Positions 1-11,690 of a DNA stretch of 64,000 nucleotides are shown here, one piece after another. Position numbers and translations under genes: made by a program. The stretch covers positions 147,782,501 through 147,846,500 of the forward strand of contig NC_134104.1 of the NCBI RefSeq assembly GCF_040939455.1, written 5' to 3'. The DNA comes from Microcebus murinus. Its lineage: Eukaryota; Chordata; Mammalia; Primates; Cheirogaleidae. The notes under the pieces were generated by a model. That model had not been told where the DNA came from, ran no database searches, and saw only the letters and a program-made list of their open reading frames with translations. The first letter of the stretch is position 1; every line of letters starts with the position of its first letter.

Positions 1-1614
1 GGGGCTGGCTGAGAGGCCAGTGCCTGCCTTCACAGCGTACACCTGCTCCGGGGTGACAGGCCTGGTCTGTGGATCTCATTTCTAGGATGTTCCAGACACA
101 CTGAGTGTACAGCCGAGGACTAGGAGGCTGGCCCAACCCCACACTGCCGGCTGTCAAGTACTCTGCTGTGTGTGGTCGCAGATCTGGCAGGGAAGGCAGC
201 CTGGGGGGCTGCAGAGCAGGCTCCTGTCAGCCCCGCCCCGCCCCCACACTCCCCCTGCTGGTGCCCTGCCCAGCCCCACCCCACCTGCTGGTGCTCCACA
301 AGGCAGTGATAAGGACACAGCCGCTGGGGGGCTGGGGAGGGCAGGGCAAGTGTGGACAGGCCACGTGCTGCCTCTCTCATGAGGTTCACTACCCCTCCCA
401 CCTGGTCATCATCTGCTCAACCTCCTCAGATGCCTCAAGGTGAGATGTTCTTTACCCTGGCAAGACTCACACCTTCTCTCCCTTGCTGACTCCGTCCCCT
501 CCCTCACCGCAGGGGACGCCCGTGGGAGGAGGGGCAGAGCATCCCTTCCCACACTGGGAGGGACCTCAGTGGGCAATGACAGGCTGGAAGGTGGAGGTCC
601 CCGGTGTGGAGGAGATTGGGGGGCTAGAGAGGGGTGGAGAAAGCAACGGCTGAGAGTGACAGCAGACTCTGTCCTGCTCCCCGGGGCCCCACTCACCCGC
701 TAGCCGGGGCCAGCTGCTCCAGAGCCTGCAGGAGGCAGCCCTCGCTCTTGAGGCTCTCCAGGTGTTGCTCATTGGAGGTGATCTGCAAGGGTGGGAGGGA
801 GAAGGAAGTGACCAGCTTGCCCATCCCTGAGTCATACCCCGCAGGATGGGCACCTGAGTGTCAGGCCACACAGTGCTGCCTGCGCGGAGCACTGGGGGCG
901 GGCAACCCCCTCTACCCCACCCCCCAGGGTGCTGCTGACCATAGGAATTTACTGGCCATGGGGGGTAGAGGCAAGATGCTGGTGACTCTTGGGGGGGCAG
1001 GAGGGGGTCTGTTGGGGCTGGGGATGGCCAGTACGGGGTGCCCCACGTGGTCCCTCAGGAGGCTCTGGGTCTGGGAGCCTGAACTTTCCAGTTAAAGCAA
1101 AACTACGTTGTCAAAGCTGGGACATTGTGGGGCTGGCTAGTAACTGGAAATCTGTCCTTGGGGCCCTGAGCCCACACGATCTCTTTCAAGTGGGCAGAAG
1201 GATCATGATCCCGGGTGCCTGGAGACCTGGGGGGGGGGCTGGGATAAGAGGGACTAATAACCAAACCCCAGGAAGTGCGCCCACGCTAATCACCACAGTC
1301 CTGGAGAAGGGGCAGGATATCCTTGGACATCCCTGACTCTGTGGCACCTGTTTACGGAGTCATGAACTCTCAGGACTGGAAGGGGCTCAGATGGGGATTT
1401 ACCTAGCTCCAGCCCCCAGAGACCTTGTAATTCATCCTCTCCCCGCCCCATAAAACCAGCCCACGTCCTGTGAGGCGGAGCAGAGATGGCTTGAGGAATG
1501 AATCTTTGACTCTACTATTAGACTTTCTCCTCTTAAGTCATCATTCACATCCTATTTTTGCCTTTGATTGTTAGTTTAAAATTTTTATAATAAACACTAA
1601 TATGGCACTTTACA
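1..1614. other. GC-rich unique sequence around the putative exon
   Basis: Apart from the putative exon this stretch has no repeat family I recognise. It is GC-rich with long C and G runs. Several acceptor- and donor-like motifs occur (for example around 60-90 and 500-570, minus strand), but the reading frames do not join to the 697-782 block, so I call no further exons. From about 1480 the composition becomes AT-rich. Confidence 0.5.
697..782 (-). CDS. Putative internal exon, gene not identified
   Basis: Seen: on the minus strand a pyrimidine-rich tract ending in CCTTGCAG precedes position 782, and a consensus donor GTGAGT follows position 697, giving an 86-base exon. With phase 0 at the acceptor the frame is open throughout and begins ITSNEQHLESLKSEG, ending at phase 2. 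A second frame is also open and the third has a stop. The preferred reading is leucine-, glutamate- and glutamine-rich, like a helical or coiled-coil (spectrin-repeat-like) segment. That resemblance is inference from composition only; I do not recognise the protein. The surrounding 1.4 kb is GC-rich, unlike the AT-rich remainder, as expected near exons. No partner exon could be defended on either side, so the gene would continue left of the window and upstream through it. A chance pair of splice-like sites cannot be excluded. Confidence 0.42.
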
Positions 1615-1775
1615 TTTCAGAAGGCTCTGCAGTTTCCTCTATGTTTTCTCATTTATTCTTCTCTTACCCTTGCAAGGTAAGTGTGTGGCATGTTTTATAT
1701 ATGAGGTAGCGGAGGCTCAGTGAAATTAAGAGGCTGCTGCAGGAGTTCACACACAGCCTGCTTCTCTCCCCGCCA
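1615..1775 (-). mobile_element. MIR SINE, antisense
   Basis: Typical antisense MIR order: a TTCTCATTTATTC-like block, then a degenerate 'gaggtagcggaggctcagtgaaatt' analogue of the MIR core (GAGGAAACTGAGGCTCAGAG in the family), then a CACACAGCC-like end. It is heavily diverged, as expected for this ancient tRNA-derived SINE. Confidence 0.6.
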
Positions 1776-2663
1776 TGAAGCTGGAGCCAGCCTGGCCTCA
1801 ACTGGCTTTGATCATAGCAACCCAAGCCGGATTATTATTTCCCCAGTTCTCCAGAAGAGGCTGAACATTTCTTAGCCAATCACTCATAATGATAGGAAGG
1901 TCAGAGGGGTAACAAACCCTCCACGTGAACTCCGAATTACACGTGAGAATTACACCTCCACTGAGATCCTCTCCCACTGCCAGTTCAACGGGCATCAGGT
2001 GTGATTTTTGCAAAGATCTGCATCTTAAAAGAGCTGCATGTAAATGTGTTCTGAAATTTACACCCAACTTGAGTTAAAAAGACTACTTTCTGAAAATGTC
2101 AGCTGTAGTTCAATTATGTCTGAAGTAGGCACAAACTTATACTGAAGGTGTGTGTGCTCCACATCAGGGTTCTTGGGTGAAGATTCCCACCTGGTTTTCC
2201 TCGGAACTGCCTCGGAGCGCCCAGCGGAGCTACCTCCAGGCTCACCGCCCCTGACCAGCCCTGCTGCAGGGTTGTGGGCAGAGGCTGTGCTCCCAGGAAA
2301 GCACCCACAAGTTGCAAAGAAATGACAAGACCACATTCCCCGACAAGGCTGGTGAGAAGGTGCAAATAGAAAAACATGGTGAGAATTACGGGATCAAAGG
2401 AAGAGACCCAAATAGTATCATGTGCAGCTGACACGGATGTAGACGTAAACAAAGCTGAAAGAATTAACTGAAAACCATGTGATTTAGCTGCTTAACTGAA
2501 CTCTTAATAACATCAACTGTTGTCTTGTATATAAGGATATATTTTTAATTAGAAAAATAATATTTTGAAAGCATATCAATCAGAGGTTCCAGTTTTGGGT
2601 AAGACAATGAAAACACACGCCACCATTTCTCTCCCTTTGCATGCAACTATCAAACCTGAACAA
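1776..2663. other. Unique sequence, no gene seen
   Basis: I see no recognisable repeat or exon here. There are short open frames on the minus strand (about 90-112 codons) without splice context or a recognisable domain. The right half is AT-rich. Confidence 0.4.
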
Positions 2664-2957
2664 GCCAGGGAAGGTGGCTCATGCCTGCAAATCCCAGCAC
2701 TTTGGGAGACTGAGGCAGTAGGATCGCTTGAGGCCAGGAGTTTGAAACCAGCCTGGACAACACAGCAAGAACCTGTTGCTAAAAAAAAAAAAAAAAAAAT
2801 TAACTGGGCATGTTGATGCGCCTGTAGTCCTAGTTACTCAGGAGGCTGAGGTAAGAGGATCAGTTGAGCCCAGGAGTTTGAGTTTATGGTGAGGTATGAT
2901 TGGGCCACTGCACTCCAGCCTGGGTGACAGAGCAAGACCCCAACTCTCAACAAAAAC
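2664..2957 (+). mobile_element. Old full-length Alu (AluJ-like)
   Basis: Both arms are present: GGTGGCTCATGCCTG near the start, then TTTGGGAGACTGAGGCAG, a middle poly-A at about 2780-2799, and a right arm ending in CACTGCACTCCAGCCTGGGT. It is strongly diverged and has the ancestral right arm rather than the lemur-type one, so it is probably an old AluJ-type copy. Confidence 0.9.
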
Positions 2958-2959
2958 GC

Positions 2960-4790
2960 CTGGACAGAGTTCACAGCACGGCTACGGAGAACACTGAGAA
3001 GTAATAGCAACAGGCAGATTGGGGGCAGACACTGAATTCAAAACGCCAGTAAAACTCATGGTGAGTTTAGTACTTCTTTCCCAGCCTGAAGTCAACAAAC
3101 CCAAACTCCAGACATGATCTTTGTGGGGCAGACAGAAAACTCCAAGAGAAACCCAGCCTGAGGGAGGGGAAGGGGACTCCCCAAAGCACATAGAGAGCAG
3201 ATAAAACACTCCAGGTTTTTTTTCACTCCTTTTTTTGCCCCAGGCCATTCTGCAGTGGCAGTGGCGACAAGCTCTTTTCTTTCTCTATTTTCCTAGTGTT
3301 TGGCCTGGGTGTGGCATAATTGTGGAAGTGTTACGTTTCTGGCCAGGCAGAAAATGGAAGAGCCAGGGAACCAGAAAGTACTGGGGAGATAATACATCAG
3401 GAAGAGCTTAGGAAAAGGATCCTATGAAACTGTCTGTGAACTCCTGGGCTCATCCCCAGCCTGTGCATGCCTGGAACTGATCCTAATAGCATACATACCA
3501 AAGACTCAAGGAACTGAGCTAACAGATAACTTTCTGCCCACATCCCAAACTGACCCCTGGGGGGAGGGACACACCACACAGATCCACATAGAACTGCAAA
3601 ACCTTTGAAACTGATCTGACACTGACATTACAGTTCCAACCAACAGCCTGAATCTAACCAGCATAATTGCTTGCTAAAACAAAAATGTCAATTATTCTCT
3701 GTAGGGTTTCAACAAGACAGAGTCTCATAATGTAATATATAAAATGGCCAGGATAAAATTCAAACCACCATAAAAATCTCAACTCGCATGAAAAAAGACA
3801 ATGGAGGACGAGAAAATGATGCAGATGTTGGAATTATCTGACAAACGCTTTAAAGTGTTATTATAAAGATGCTAAAAAAAAAAGCAATCACTCTTGAAAC
3901 AAGTATTAAAATATTAATAGAATGTGTCAGTAAAAGAAAAAAATTAGAAAATATAAAGAAGAATCACATGGAAATTTTAGAACTAAAAATATAATAACCA
4001 AAATTTGTAAAAAGCTCATTGTATGGACTCAACAGGAGCATGGAGATGTTAAGAAGAAAGAGTCAGTGACTGAACATAGAGCAAAAGAAATTATCCAATC
4101 TGAGCAACGAAGAGGGAAAAAAAGATGCAAATACAAATGACTCCTCAGGGACCTGTAAGACAATAAAAGGGTTGTGCCATTAGGGTTCCAGAAAGAGAGA
4201 ACAGAGAATGAATGGATGGAAAAGTATTTGAAGAAATAATAACTAAAACTATTCCAAGTATGATGAAAGAAAGAAACCTACAGATTCAGGAAGCTGAGTA
4301 GAACCCTAACAACATAAACCCAAAGAAATCCACATCCAAACACATCATTACCAAACTTGCTAAAGACGAAATCTTGAAAGCAGGAAGGAAAAAAATTATG
4401 CATTAACTATAGGGTAACAATGATTTGAATTACTGTGGATTTCTCATCAGAAACCATCAAGGCCAGAAGACAGTGGCACAACATGTTCAAAGTGCTAGAA
4501 GAAATAAATCATCAAACTAGAATTCTGTATCTAGCAAATGTCATCCAGGAATGATATCGTGATATCAAAATGTTATTCAGGAATGAAGGTGAAATAAAGA
4601 CATTCTCAGATGAAGGAAAGCTAGCAGAAACAGAGCTGCTGTAAAAGAATTACTAAAGGAAGTTCTTCAAAGAGGAGGAAATAATATTAATACCAGAAGG
4701 GAACTAGGAACATCAGGAATAAAGAGCAGAGAAATGGATGTCCTCTTTCTTTAGAAGATGTTTGGTCTTAGGAAAGCAAAAAATATAATA
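2960..4790 (+). mobile_element. LINE-1 / HAL1-like fragment (5' region plus ORF1 relic)
   Basis: The segment from about 3650 follows the L1/HAL1 ORF1 order: a 'gaattatctgacaaacgctt' block, a block on the pattern of 'gaactgaaaaatacaataac', 'ccagaaagagagaacagag', 'tccacatccaaacacatcat', 'tctcatcagaaaccatcaag', 'gccagaagacagtggcacaa' and 'gaatgaaggtgaaataaaga'. Frames are broken by many stops. The upstream part (2960-3650) fits an L1 5' untranslated region more loosely. ORF1-only content without a following RT favours HAL1, but a truncated L1 is possible. Confidence 0.7.
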
Positions 4791-4876
4791 TATTCTGATG
4801 GGGTTTTCAATGTATGTAGATGTAACATACAAGATAACTGGAACATAACTGGGGGAGGGAAAAGGTAGTAGGGCTT

Positions 4877-5187
<311 letters not shown>

Positions 5188-5189
5188 TA

Positions 5190-5325
5190 GTATAGATTCC
5201 AATTGAAGTGGTAAAATATTAGTCACAGTAGAACATGAAAAGTATTTTATAATTTCAATAGCAGCTACTAAAAAAATTTATATAAAGGGATAAAGTAAAA
5301 AACACAATAAATAAATTAAAATTTA
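5190..5325 (+). mobile_element. L1/HAL1 continuation after the Alu
   Basis: A-rich sequence with 'agcagctactaaaaaaattt' and 'aaattaaaatttaatact' fits the A-rich region that follows ORF1 in L1/HAL1, so the Alu at 4877-5187 interrupts one older element. Confidence 0.4.
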
Positions 5326-6050
5326 ATACTAAAACTTTTTAATTTCTACTTTAATTTCATTATGGTCAGAGAATGTATTTGCTATGGTTTCAATTCTTTT
5401 AAATTTGTTAAGATTTGCTTTATGACATAGAATATTGTATACATTGGTGAATGTTCCTAGATTCTTTGAAAAAATGTGTATATTATTGTTGATGGATTCA
5501 GTGCTCTACAAATGTCACTAAGATCCAGTTGATGGTACTGCTCGGTTCTCCTTGCTGATGTCTTGTCCACTCATCCTATTTCTTTACTGTGAGAGGAGTT
5601 TTGAAGTCTTCAACTACAATTGTAGATTTGTCTGTTTTTCCTTTCAGTCATACCAGTTTTGGCTTTGTGTGTTTGGAATTTCTGTTGTTAGATGCATACA
5701 CATTTATTGTTGTGTCTTCTTGGTTAATGAATGGACATTTAATGAAAATGTCCCTGTTTATCCCTGGTAATTTTCTTTGCTCTGAAGTCTACTTTGCCTG
5801 ATATTAATATAGCTACTCTAGCTTTCTTTTGATTTACATTTGCATGTTTTATCTTTTTCCATCCTTTTATGTTTAATCAACCTACCTCATTATATTTGAA
5901 TTAAGATTCTTGTAGATAGTATATAGTTGGGTCACTTTTTTAAGTCATTTAGAAAATTTCTTGCTATACTTAGTTTATTTATATTTAAAGTAATTCTTGA
6001 TATTTTAGATTTAGTCATCTTTTTTGTATGATTCTGTTAGTTTCAGCTGA
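5326..6050 (-). mobile_element. L1 ORF2 fragment, antisense
   Basis: Read in reverse complement this gives typical L1 ORF2 blocks: 'tagctatattaatatcaggc' followed by 'aaagtagacttcagagcaaa', then 'gtgtatgcatctaacaacag', then 'aacattcaccaatgtataca' and 'tctctgaccataatgaaatt'. This is the segment between the endonuclease and reverse transcriptase domains. Multiple stops make it a dead copy. It abuts the sense L1 at 6055 head to head. Confidence 0.8.
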
Positions 6051-6054
6051 CCAG

Positions 6055-6700
6055 GAAGATATATCAATTCAAAATTCATATGCCCTTAATCACAGCCTCA
6101 AAATACATAAAGCAAAAAAATAAAAATGACAAAACCAAAGTGAGAGTTAGATCCATAATCATGGCGGGACACTTTTCAATCTCTCCCTGTAGTGTGCATA
6201 CCCAACCCAGAAGGGACAGAGAAGTTCTAAACAACAAAAGTAACAAACTTGACCTAATTTACATATATGGAAAAATTAATCTACAAACTGCAGAATATAT
6301 ATTCAAGTGAGCACGGAAATTTCCAAAGTACACTATATGCTGAGTCATAAGACAAGCTTTGACAAATTTCAAAGGCATAAATCTAATAAGACATATCAAG
6401 GTCTGCATGACAAAAACTGTAACATGCTGATGAAAGAAAAAAACTAAGTGGATATTCCAGGTTCAAGGATTAGAAGGCTCCATAGGATTAAGTGATAGGA
6501 TTTCTTTCAAAATCTAAGTTTAATGACATTTCTACCAAAATCTAAGAATTTTTGTATTATAATTAATTCTAAAACTTGTATGGAAAGGCAAAGGAACCAG
6601 AATAACAACAACAATTTTGAAAAAGACAAATAAAGTCTGAGGAATCATACTACCCAGTTTTAAGATTTACTATATGGCTACAATAACTATGGCAATGTGC
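6055..6700 (+). mobile_element. L1 ORF2 fragment, first part
   Basis: It starts with 'gaagatatatcaattcaaaa' and 'cacagcctcaaaatacataa', the same ORF2 position that the neighbouring antisense fragment contains. It then jumps to the region near the ORF2 end ('tctaccaaaatctaagaatt', 'ttttaagatttactatatgg'). It is interrupted at TA 6701-6702 by a mariner-like element and resumes at 7101. Because its content overlaps the antisense fragment, the two are separate insertions or a rearranged pair rather than a simple 5' inversion. Confidence 0.8.
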
Positions 6701-6702
6701 TA

Positions 6703-7098
6703 CTGTGTTTCCCCAAAAATGACCTACCCATAAAATAAGCCCTAGCAGGATTCTAAGCATTTGCGCAATAGAAGCCCTACCCCGAAAATAAGACCTAGTG
6801 ATGGGCGTGGCTACCCAGCTTATCTTAACAACCCATGCATTTCGTGGCAGAGTGGTAAAGAAGACGAGCAGCCCTTCTCATCTGCCCCATCGTGACAGCT
6901 ACTATCCCAGAGGTGACCAGAAAGGTTCGGGCAGCCCCACCAACAAGGTTGCTCCCCCTGTCAGGTCCCGGCCATCCTGTGCGTGCTGCAAGCTGAGGCT
7001 TTGAAGGGAAAATAACTCATCCCCTGAAAAGAAACCCTACGGTGTCTTCTTGAGGAAAAATAAATATAAGACCCTGTCTTATTTTCAGAGAAACATGG
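6703..7098. mobile_element. Non-autonomous mariner-like DNA transposon, about 396 bp
   Basis: Seen: the left end CTGTGTTTCCCCAAAAATGA and the right end (reverse complement CCATGTTTCTCTGAAAATAA) form imperfect terminal inverted repeats, and TA stands on each side (6701-6702 and 7099-7100). Removing it restores an L1 ORF2 stretch equivalent to 'gtggTActggc', so this is a clean insertion. AAAATAAG(A/C)C motifs recur inside at about 6733, 6785 and, as AATATAAGACC, 7062. There is no transposase frame (the longest is 68 codons). TA duplication plus inverted ends fits Tc1/mariner. I cannot name the subfamily. Confidence 0.72.
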
Positions 7099-7100
7099 TA

Positions 7101-8070
7101 TTAGCAGAGGGATGGATGTATAGATCAATGAACAGAATAGAAAACCCAGAAACAGAACTATACAAATACTGCCAAAATTTTGACAAAGGTGCAAAGGTAG
7201 TTCAATGAGGGAAGTTTTTTGAGCAAGTGTGCTAGAACAAATGGATGTCCATATGCAAAAACATGAACCTTATATAAAACATAATTCAAAACTGATCGTG
7301 AATCTAAATGTAAAATGTAAAACTGTAAAACTTCTAGAAGAAAACACAGGAGAAAATCTATGTGACCTTGGGTTTATCAATGAGTTTTTAACACAAAAAC
7401 AATCCCTGAAAGATAAAAATTGATAAATTGGACTTTATCAATGTTAAATATTTTGCTCTTTGAAAATACTAATAAGAGAATGAAAAGATAAGCTTTTCAT
7501 TTGCAACTCACATATCTGATAAAGGACTTACATCCAGAACATAAAAAGAACTCTTAAAATTCAACAATAAGAAAACCAGCCCAATGTTAAAAATAGGCAG
7601 AAAATCTGAGTAGACACCTCACCAAAGAAGATACATGGGTGGCAAATGAGAAAAGATGTTCAGCATCATTTGTCACAGGGAAATGCATGCTAAAATGGCA
7701 ATGTAATACCACTACATACTCATTAGAATGCCTAAAATTTATAAAGCTGACAATAACAAATGTTAGTAGGATGCAGAATAGAAAGTCTCGTTTATTGCTA
7801 GTGGGAATGTAAAATTGTACAACACTTTAGAAGACAATTTGGCAATTCCTTATAAAATTAAGTATAGTCTTACCATATGGCCTAGCTATTGCACTCTTGG
7901 GTATATGCCCAAGTGAACTGAAAACTTACATCCACATTAAAGCATGTATGCAAAACACTATTTCTGCTTTATTCATAATTGCTAAAAAGTAGAAGCAACC
8001 AAGATGTCCTTCAACAAGGAAATGGAAAAACAACAAGGCAGCCATCCATGCATCACTTGGAATGCAATCA
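7101..8070 (+). mobile_element. L1 ORF2 3' part, second half of interrupted copy
   Basis: It continues from 'tggatgtatagatcaatgaa' through 'tgccaaaattttgacaaagg', 'catctgataaaggacttaca', 'aatgcatgctaaaatggcaa' and 'tatggcctagctattgcact', all in the L1 ORF2 C-terminal order. An open stretch of 64 codons at 7229 is an ORF2 relic. The element fades out near 8060-8070. Confidence 0.85.
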
Positions 8071-9689
8071 AACCTGTATAGTCTGATGTGATTTCTAGAA
8101 TGAGATACCAGTAAAAATAAATCCGGGTAACATTTGAATAAGAGTTTTAATTTGCCTTGCTAAATTATTTTGCCCTGTGACACCAAAACCATTTTTTATA
8201 ATTAGCCCAGGTTGCAATATTGGGATTTCAAGTAGCTTTGAAATGTATGATCCTAGGAATGAATTGCTCCTTTCTCCCCAGTCTCCTCTTAGGGCATTGA
8301 AGGTTATACATTAAGATGGGAAACAACTTTCTTTTAGAAATATTTGAGTCCACTATATCTACCAATGTGACCTTCAATCTTCTATTTTCTCAGTACTTAA
8401 ATTTTCTCAATAACCCAATTGTGGGTCTTCTCAAAAATCATCCACTTACTTCTCTTTTGTGCAACCTAAGCAGAGAATGTTGCGTGCACACTGAGACCCA
8501 CAGAGAAATCTCCTCGGTATCATAAATGGGGGTGGAGTAAAGTGACCCTTGGCCACTGTGATGTTGAGTTCATGGCTAAATGACTACTGGAGAACTTCTG
8601 TGTGATGAGAGAAGACAAATAAGGGCACTGAACCGACTCATTAAGAAAATAATGCAAGTTTCTGTTTAAAAGGCAGCTAGAAAAAGGAAAAGAAAAGATA
8701 TGAGAGAAGATTGGAGAAGAGTATAAATGTAATATCTGCTTCCTGTAGTAATTTTCATTATTGTAGTCAGTTAATCCCCGTAAGTCAAGACAAGCAAACT
8801 CAATTTTATTTTGCAATAATATACTACAGCAGAAGTTCCTAGACCTCTGAGTCCATGAGTGGACTTCAATATTTCAGAACATCAAGTGGCAGGCATCCAT
8901 TTCCTTCAAACAAAGTCATGCCTGCCTCTCATTTCTTTGCTTTATGATAAAAACGGATCAGCTGAAGCTGGAGTGTTAGTCGTTATCTCATGCTGCTAAG
9001 GCATCTGACTGGTAGCTATATGGCTAACACCAATCAAAACAGAAACATGAATTATACTAAATACATAAAGTTCACCTGGTAGACGGGTATTGTTCAAAAC
9101 ATGGGGTCTTTAAGGGAAAAATCATAAGAGTTGAGGATTTGAGCTTAGAATTAGGATCAACTTGGAAAGATGATTCCTCTGCATCTATTCAAGATACATA
9201 CATATACTAAAAAATCAGATAATGCACTTTGGGTAAACACATAATTTTATTCAGCCTTCTGCTATGGTCACTTTAACATGGCACTGTGTCAATCTGGCAT
9301 TCATGTATCTCTTGGTTTAACCCAAACGTTGGAAGGAAATTCCAGCTGTCCTGCAGAATCATCCCTTGAATTTCCTACCAGGCTCATGGATTGTGAGGTA
9401 AGTGGCTTTCTACACAACACCCTGTGGTACTGAGTTTGGAATGGCTCTTTTCTGGATTTTTGGCTTCCCTTGATGCAAACTAGCAAGAGGAGCCATGCTC
9501 CGCCTCCTGGTAGTGGCAGAGCCCTGAAGGTGGCCAGCCTCTTCAGTGTGCAGGCAGGTTGTGACAACAGGGAAGGCCATGGCTTGCCCACAGCAAAGTG
9601 GCCATTGAGGGCCACCAATCCGAGCCTAGTGTCTTCTCCGAGCCTGGGTATACCCTTATCTGAGGCCTTAAAAAACAGTCTCAGACTTG
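8071..9689. other. Unique AT-rich sequence, no gene seen
   Basis: No repeat family or exon is recognised. Open frames of 69-98 codons lack splice context. The 164-codon minus-strand frame at 9301-9795 runs into the L1 tail at its start and shows no domain. Confidence 0.4.
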
Positions 9690-9771
9690 TGGGAGGAGGG
9701 GGGAAAAGGGCATTTATTGAAACCTTAAAATCTGTACCCCCATAATATGCCGAAATTAAAAAAAAAAAAAC
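9690..9771 (+). mobile_element. 5'-truncated L1, strepsirrhine-type 3' end
   Basis: The block 'aaaccttaaaatctgtaccc' then 'cccataatatgccgaaat' is followed by a 12-base poly-A at about 9759-9770. This closing motif (TGTACCCCCATAATAT...GAAAT + A tail) is the 3' end I associate with L1 copies of lemurs and relatives. Only the last 80 or so bases are clear, and the 5' boundary is uncertain. Confidence 0.55.
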
Positions 9772-11444
9772 CAAAACATGCCGATCAGAATGCACTTCTG
9801 TTTTCTATCACTGCGGCACACCATGAAGTTATTATGCTGGTAAACATGACTCACAGCATCATCCTCTTGCGGCTCGTAAACTGCTCCAGTGTGGGCTTCT
9901 GTGTTTATGGATGTTTTTTTGGTGTGGAAAGACACGCGGCTGTGACTGGGTCAGGTACGGGCAGGCCATGATACTTTATGAGTGCCCAATAATGAATGTT
10001 TGTATCTTTCGTGGTCCTGAGTGTGCGTGGCAAAGAGAAGCCACGTGAGCTCCAGCTTTCTGACCATGAGCTCCTCCCGACAGGCCCAGGCAACCCCGAC
10101 AGACGAGGGAAAAACAAATCCGGAGACGAAGCTGCCACGGTGACTGCAGCCCAGGTGCTCCCCGGCGCTTGTTATTACAGACGCACACATCACACGAGGG
10201 AGGATCGTTTTAATTCTGCAGCCTTCAGATCTCATAAATACAAGTAAAAACAAGCAGGTAACTATGACAACTTTACTTCAGAGAGTTTAAATTTCAAAAA
10301 TAAACCTATCCATCCAGCCCCTGTATTTTGTCCCTTTAACATATACTTTGTCTTCTATTCAGCTGGAGTTTTCATGTTACTTCAAAGCCACTGCTCCCAA
10401 CTGGGTATCGAGGCACGCCACCCGCCTGCCACCTGATGCCAGGATGGAATCTGGAGGAGGACCTCTGGTCGGTGTGATGCAGCCTGGCAGCCCCTCCCGC
10501 ACGCACTCTCTACCTGGCGTCCACAGTGTGCATTCTGGGTCACTCCAGAACCTTCTCAAGCTGCTGCCGGGGTCTCACCGTGTATATTCAGATTACAGCA
10601 AGGTCTCTATTATTAACACATGCTGCTCTGCATCTGGGCCCATATGCTCATCACGTCTTCCACGGGCTGCTGGGTGCAGCTGAGGTGGAATGGAGTAATT
10701 CTCATGCACAGCCTGGGCTGCCTCACCGCACCTGTGCCTTCCCTGGAGTCCATTTAGAAACTTTAGGTTCCTCAGCAAGACCAAGTGAGGCCCCTTCTGC
10801 CCAAGGTTAGGAAGCAGGGGATGCTGAAAGAGAACTGTAGGTGTCCCGAAGGATTCCTGTCATTGGATCTGCTGATCACCAAGGGCAAGGGGTACCAGCT
10901 GGGGCTCCAGGAAGAGCCGAGTCCTACAGATGAGGCAGCCCAGTCACAAAGCCCCGCTCGCCAGGATTTGGCCCAGACCTCCAAGAACGCAGGTTCTCTG
11001 CAGGGAGACAGCAATATTGCACTAAGCACCCTGAACAGTACTGGAGCATACGCAGCGCCATCTTTGTGTCCAGATGGGCCACCATGCATGGCTTCTTTCA
11101 CATTCTGCAGGGAGCACAGTTTAGCTAGTTTTAACTCACTGGGAGACCCCACGTAGTACTGAGACCTGAGAACGTGGTGGCATCTGGCATATGATGATTC
11201 CTCAAGTTGAAGAAGGCTGGGACAGAAGAGGAAGAAGACGGCAGACCAGGAGTCTCCACGCTGTGGGCTCCAGAAGAATTGAGTTAAGGGAGGGGAGTCT
11301 ACACAGGGCATTAGCAGATGTAGGGGGGCAAAGCCAACAAAACCTAGGTTTCAGGTAGGAACTGTTGGGATTCACCTTTATCTACAGGAACAAGTAAGTC
11401 AAAAAGCCTTTGAGTAAAAACAGCTTGGGATTTGGGTCAAGAAA
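9772..11444. other. Unique, moderately GC-rich sequence, no gene seen
   Basis: Open frames of 111-179 codons occur on both strands between 10348 and 11311, overlap each other, and show no recognisable domain or consistent splice sites. I cannot name a repeat family here. Confidence 0.35.
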
Positions 11445-11690
11445 AGAAATGAACATTCCTGAGCACCCTCTGTATTCAGGAATAGAGGTAAGTGCTTTCA
11501 AACATATTATCTTCATTTTGACAACCTTGGAAATCAAGTGCTACTGTATTCATTTTACAGATGAGGAAATAGAGGCAAGGAGGGCTTGTGTGATTTGTCC
11601 AAGGTCACCCAACCAGCGGGCAGTGGCACTGAGATCTGACCCCTCGCTCTTCCCAAGAGACCACTTCATCCTCCCATCTTCCGCTAAGTT
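11445..11690 (-). mobile_element. MIR SINE, antisense
   Basis: The order 'ttcattttgacaaccttgga', 'cattttacagatgaggaaat', 'agaggcaaggagg', 'ccaaggtcacccaaccagcg' is the standard antisense MIR. It is a long, fairly well preserved copy. Confidence 0.85.

Noticed and set aside
28..90. Possible second minus-strand exon near the left edge, with a CCACAG acceptor-like site near position 74
   Set aside because: The frame does not continue from the phase-2 end of the 697-782 block and the donor is weak, so it is not supportable.
500..572. Possible minus-strand exon between an ACTGAG acceptor-like and a GTGAGG donor-like site
   Set aside because: Poor polypyrimidine tract, proline-rich low-information translation, and alternative frames equally open.
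10772..11311. 179-codon minus-strand frame in a GC-richer segment
   Set aside because: A plus-strand frame of 123 codons overlaps it and neither shows domain features. GC-rich DNA has fewer stops.
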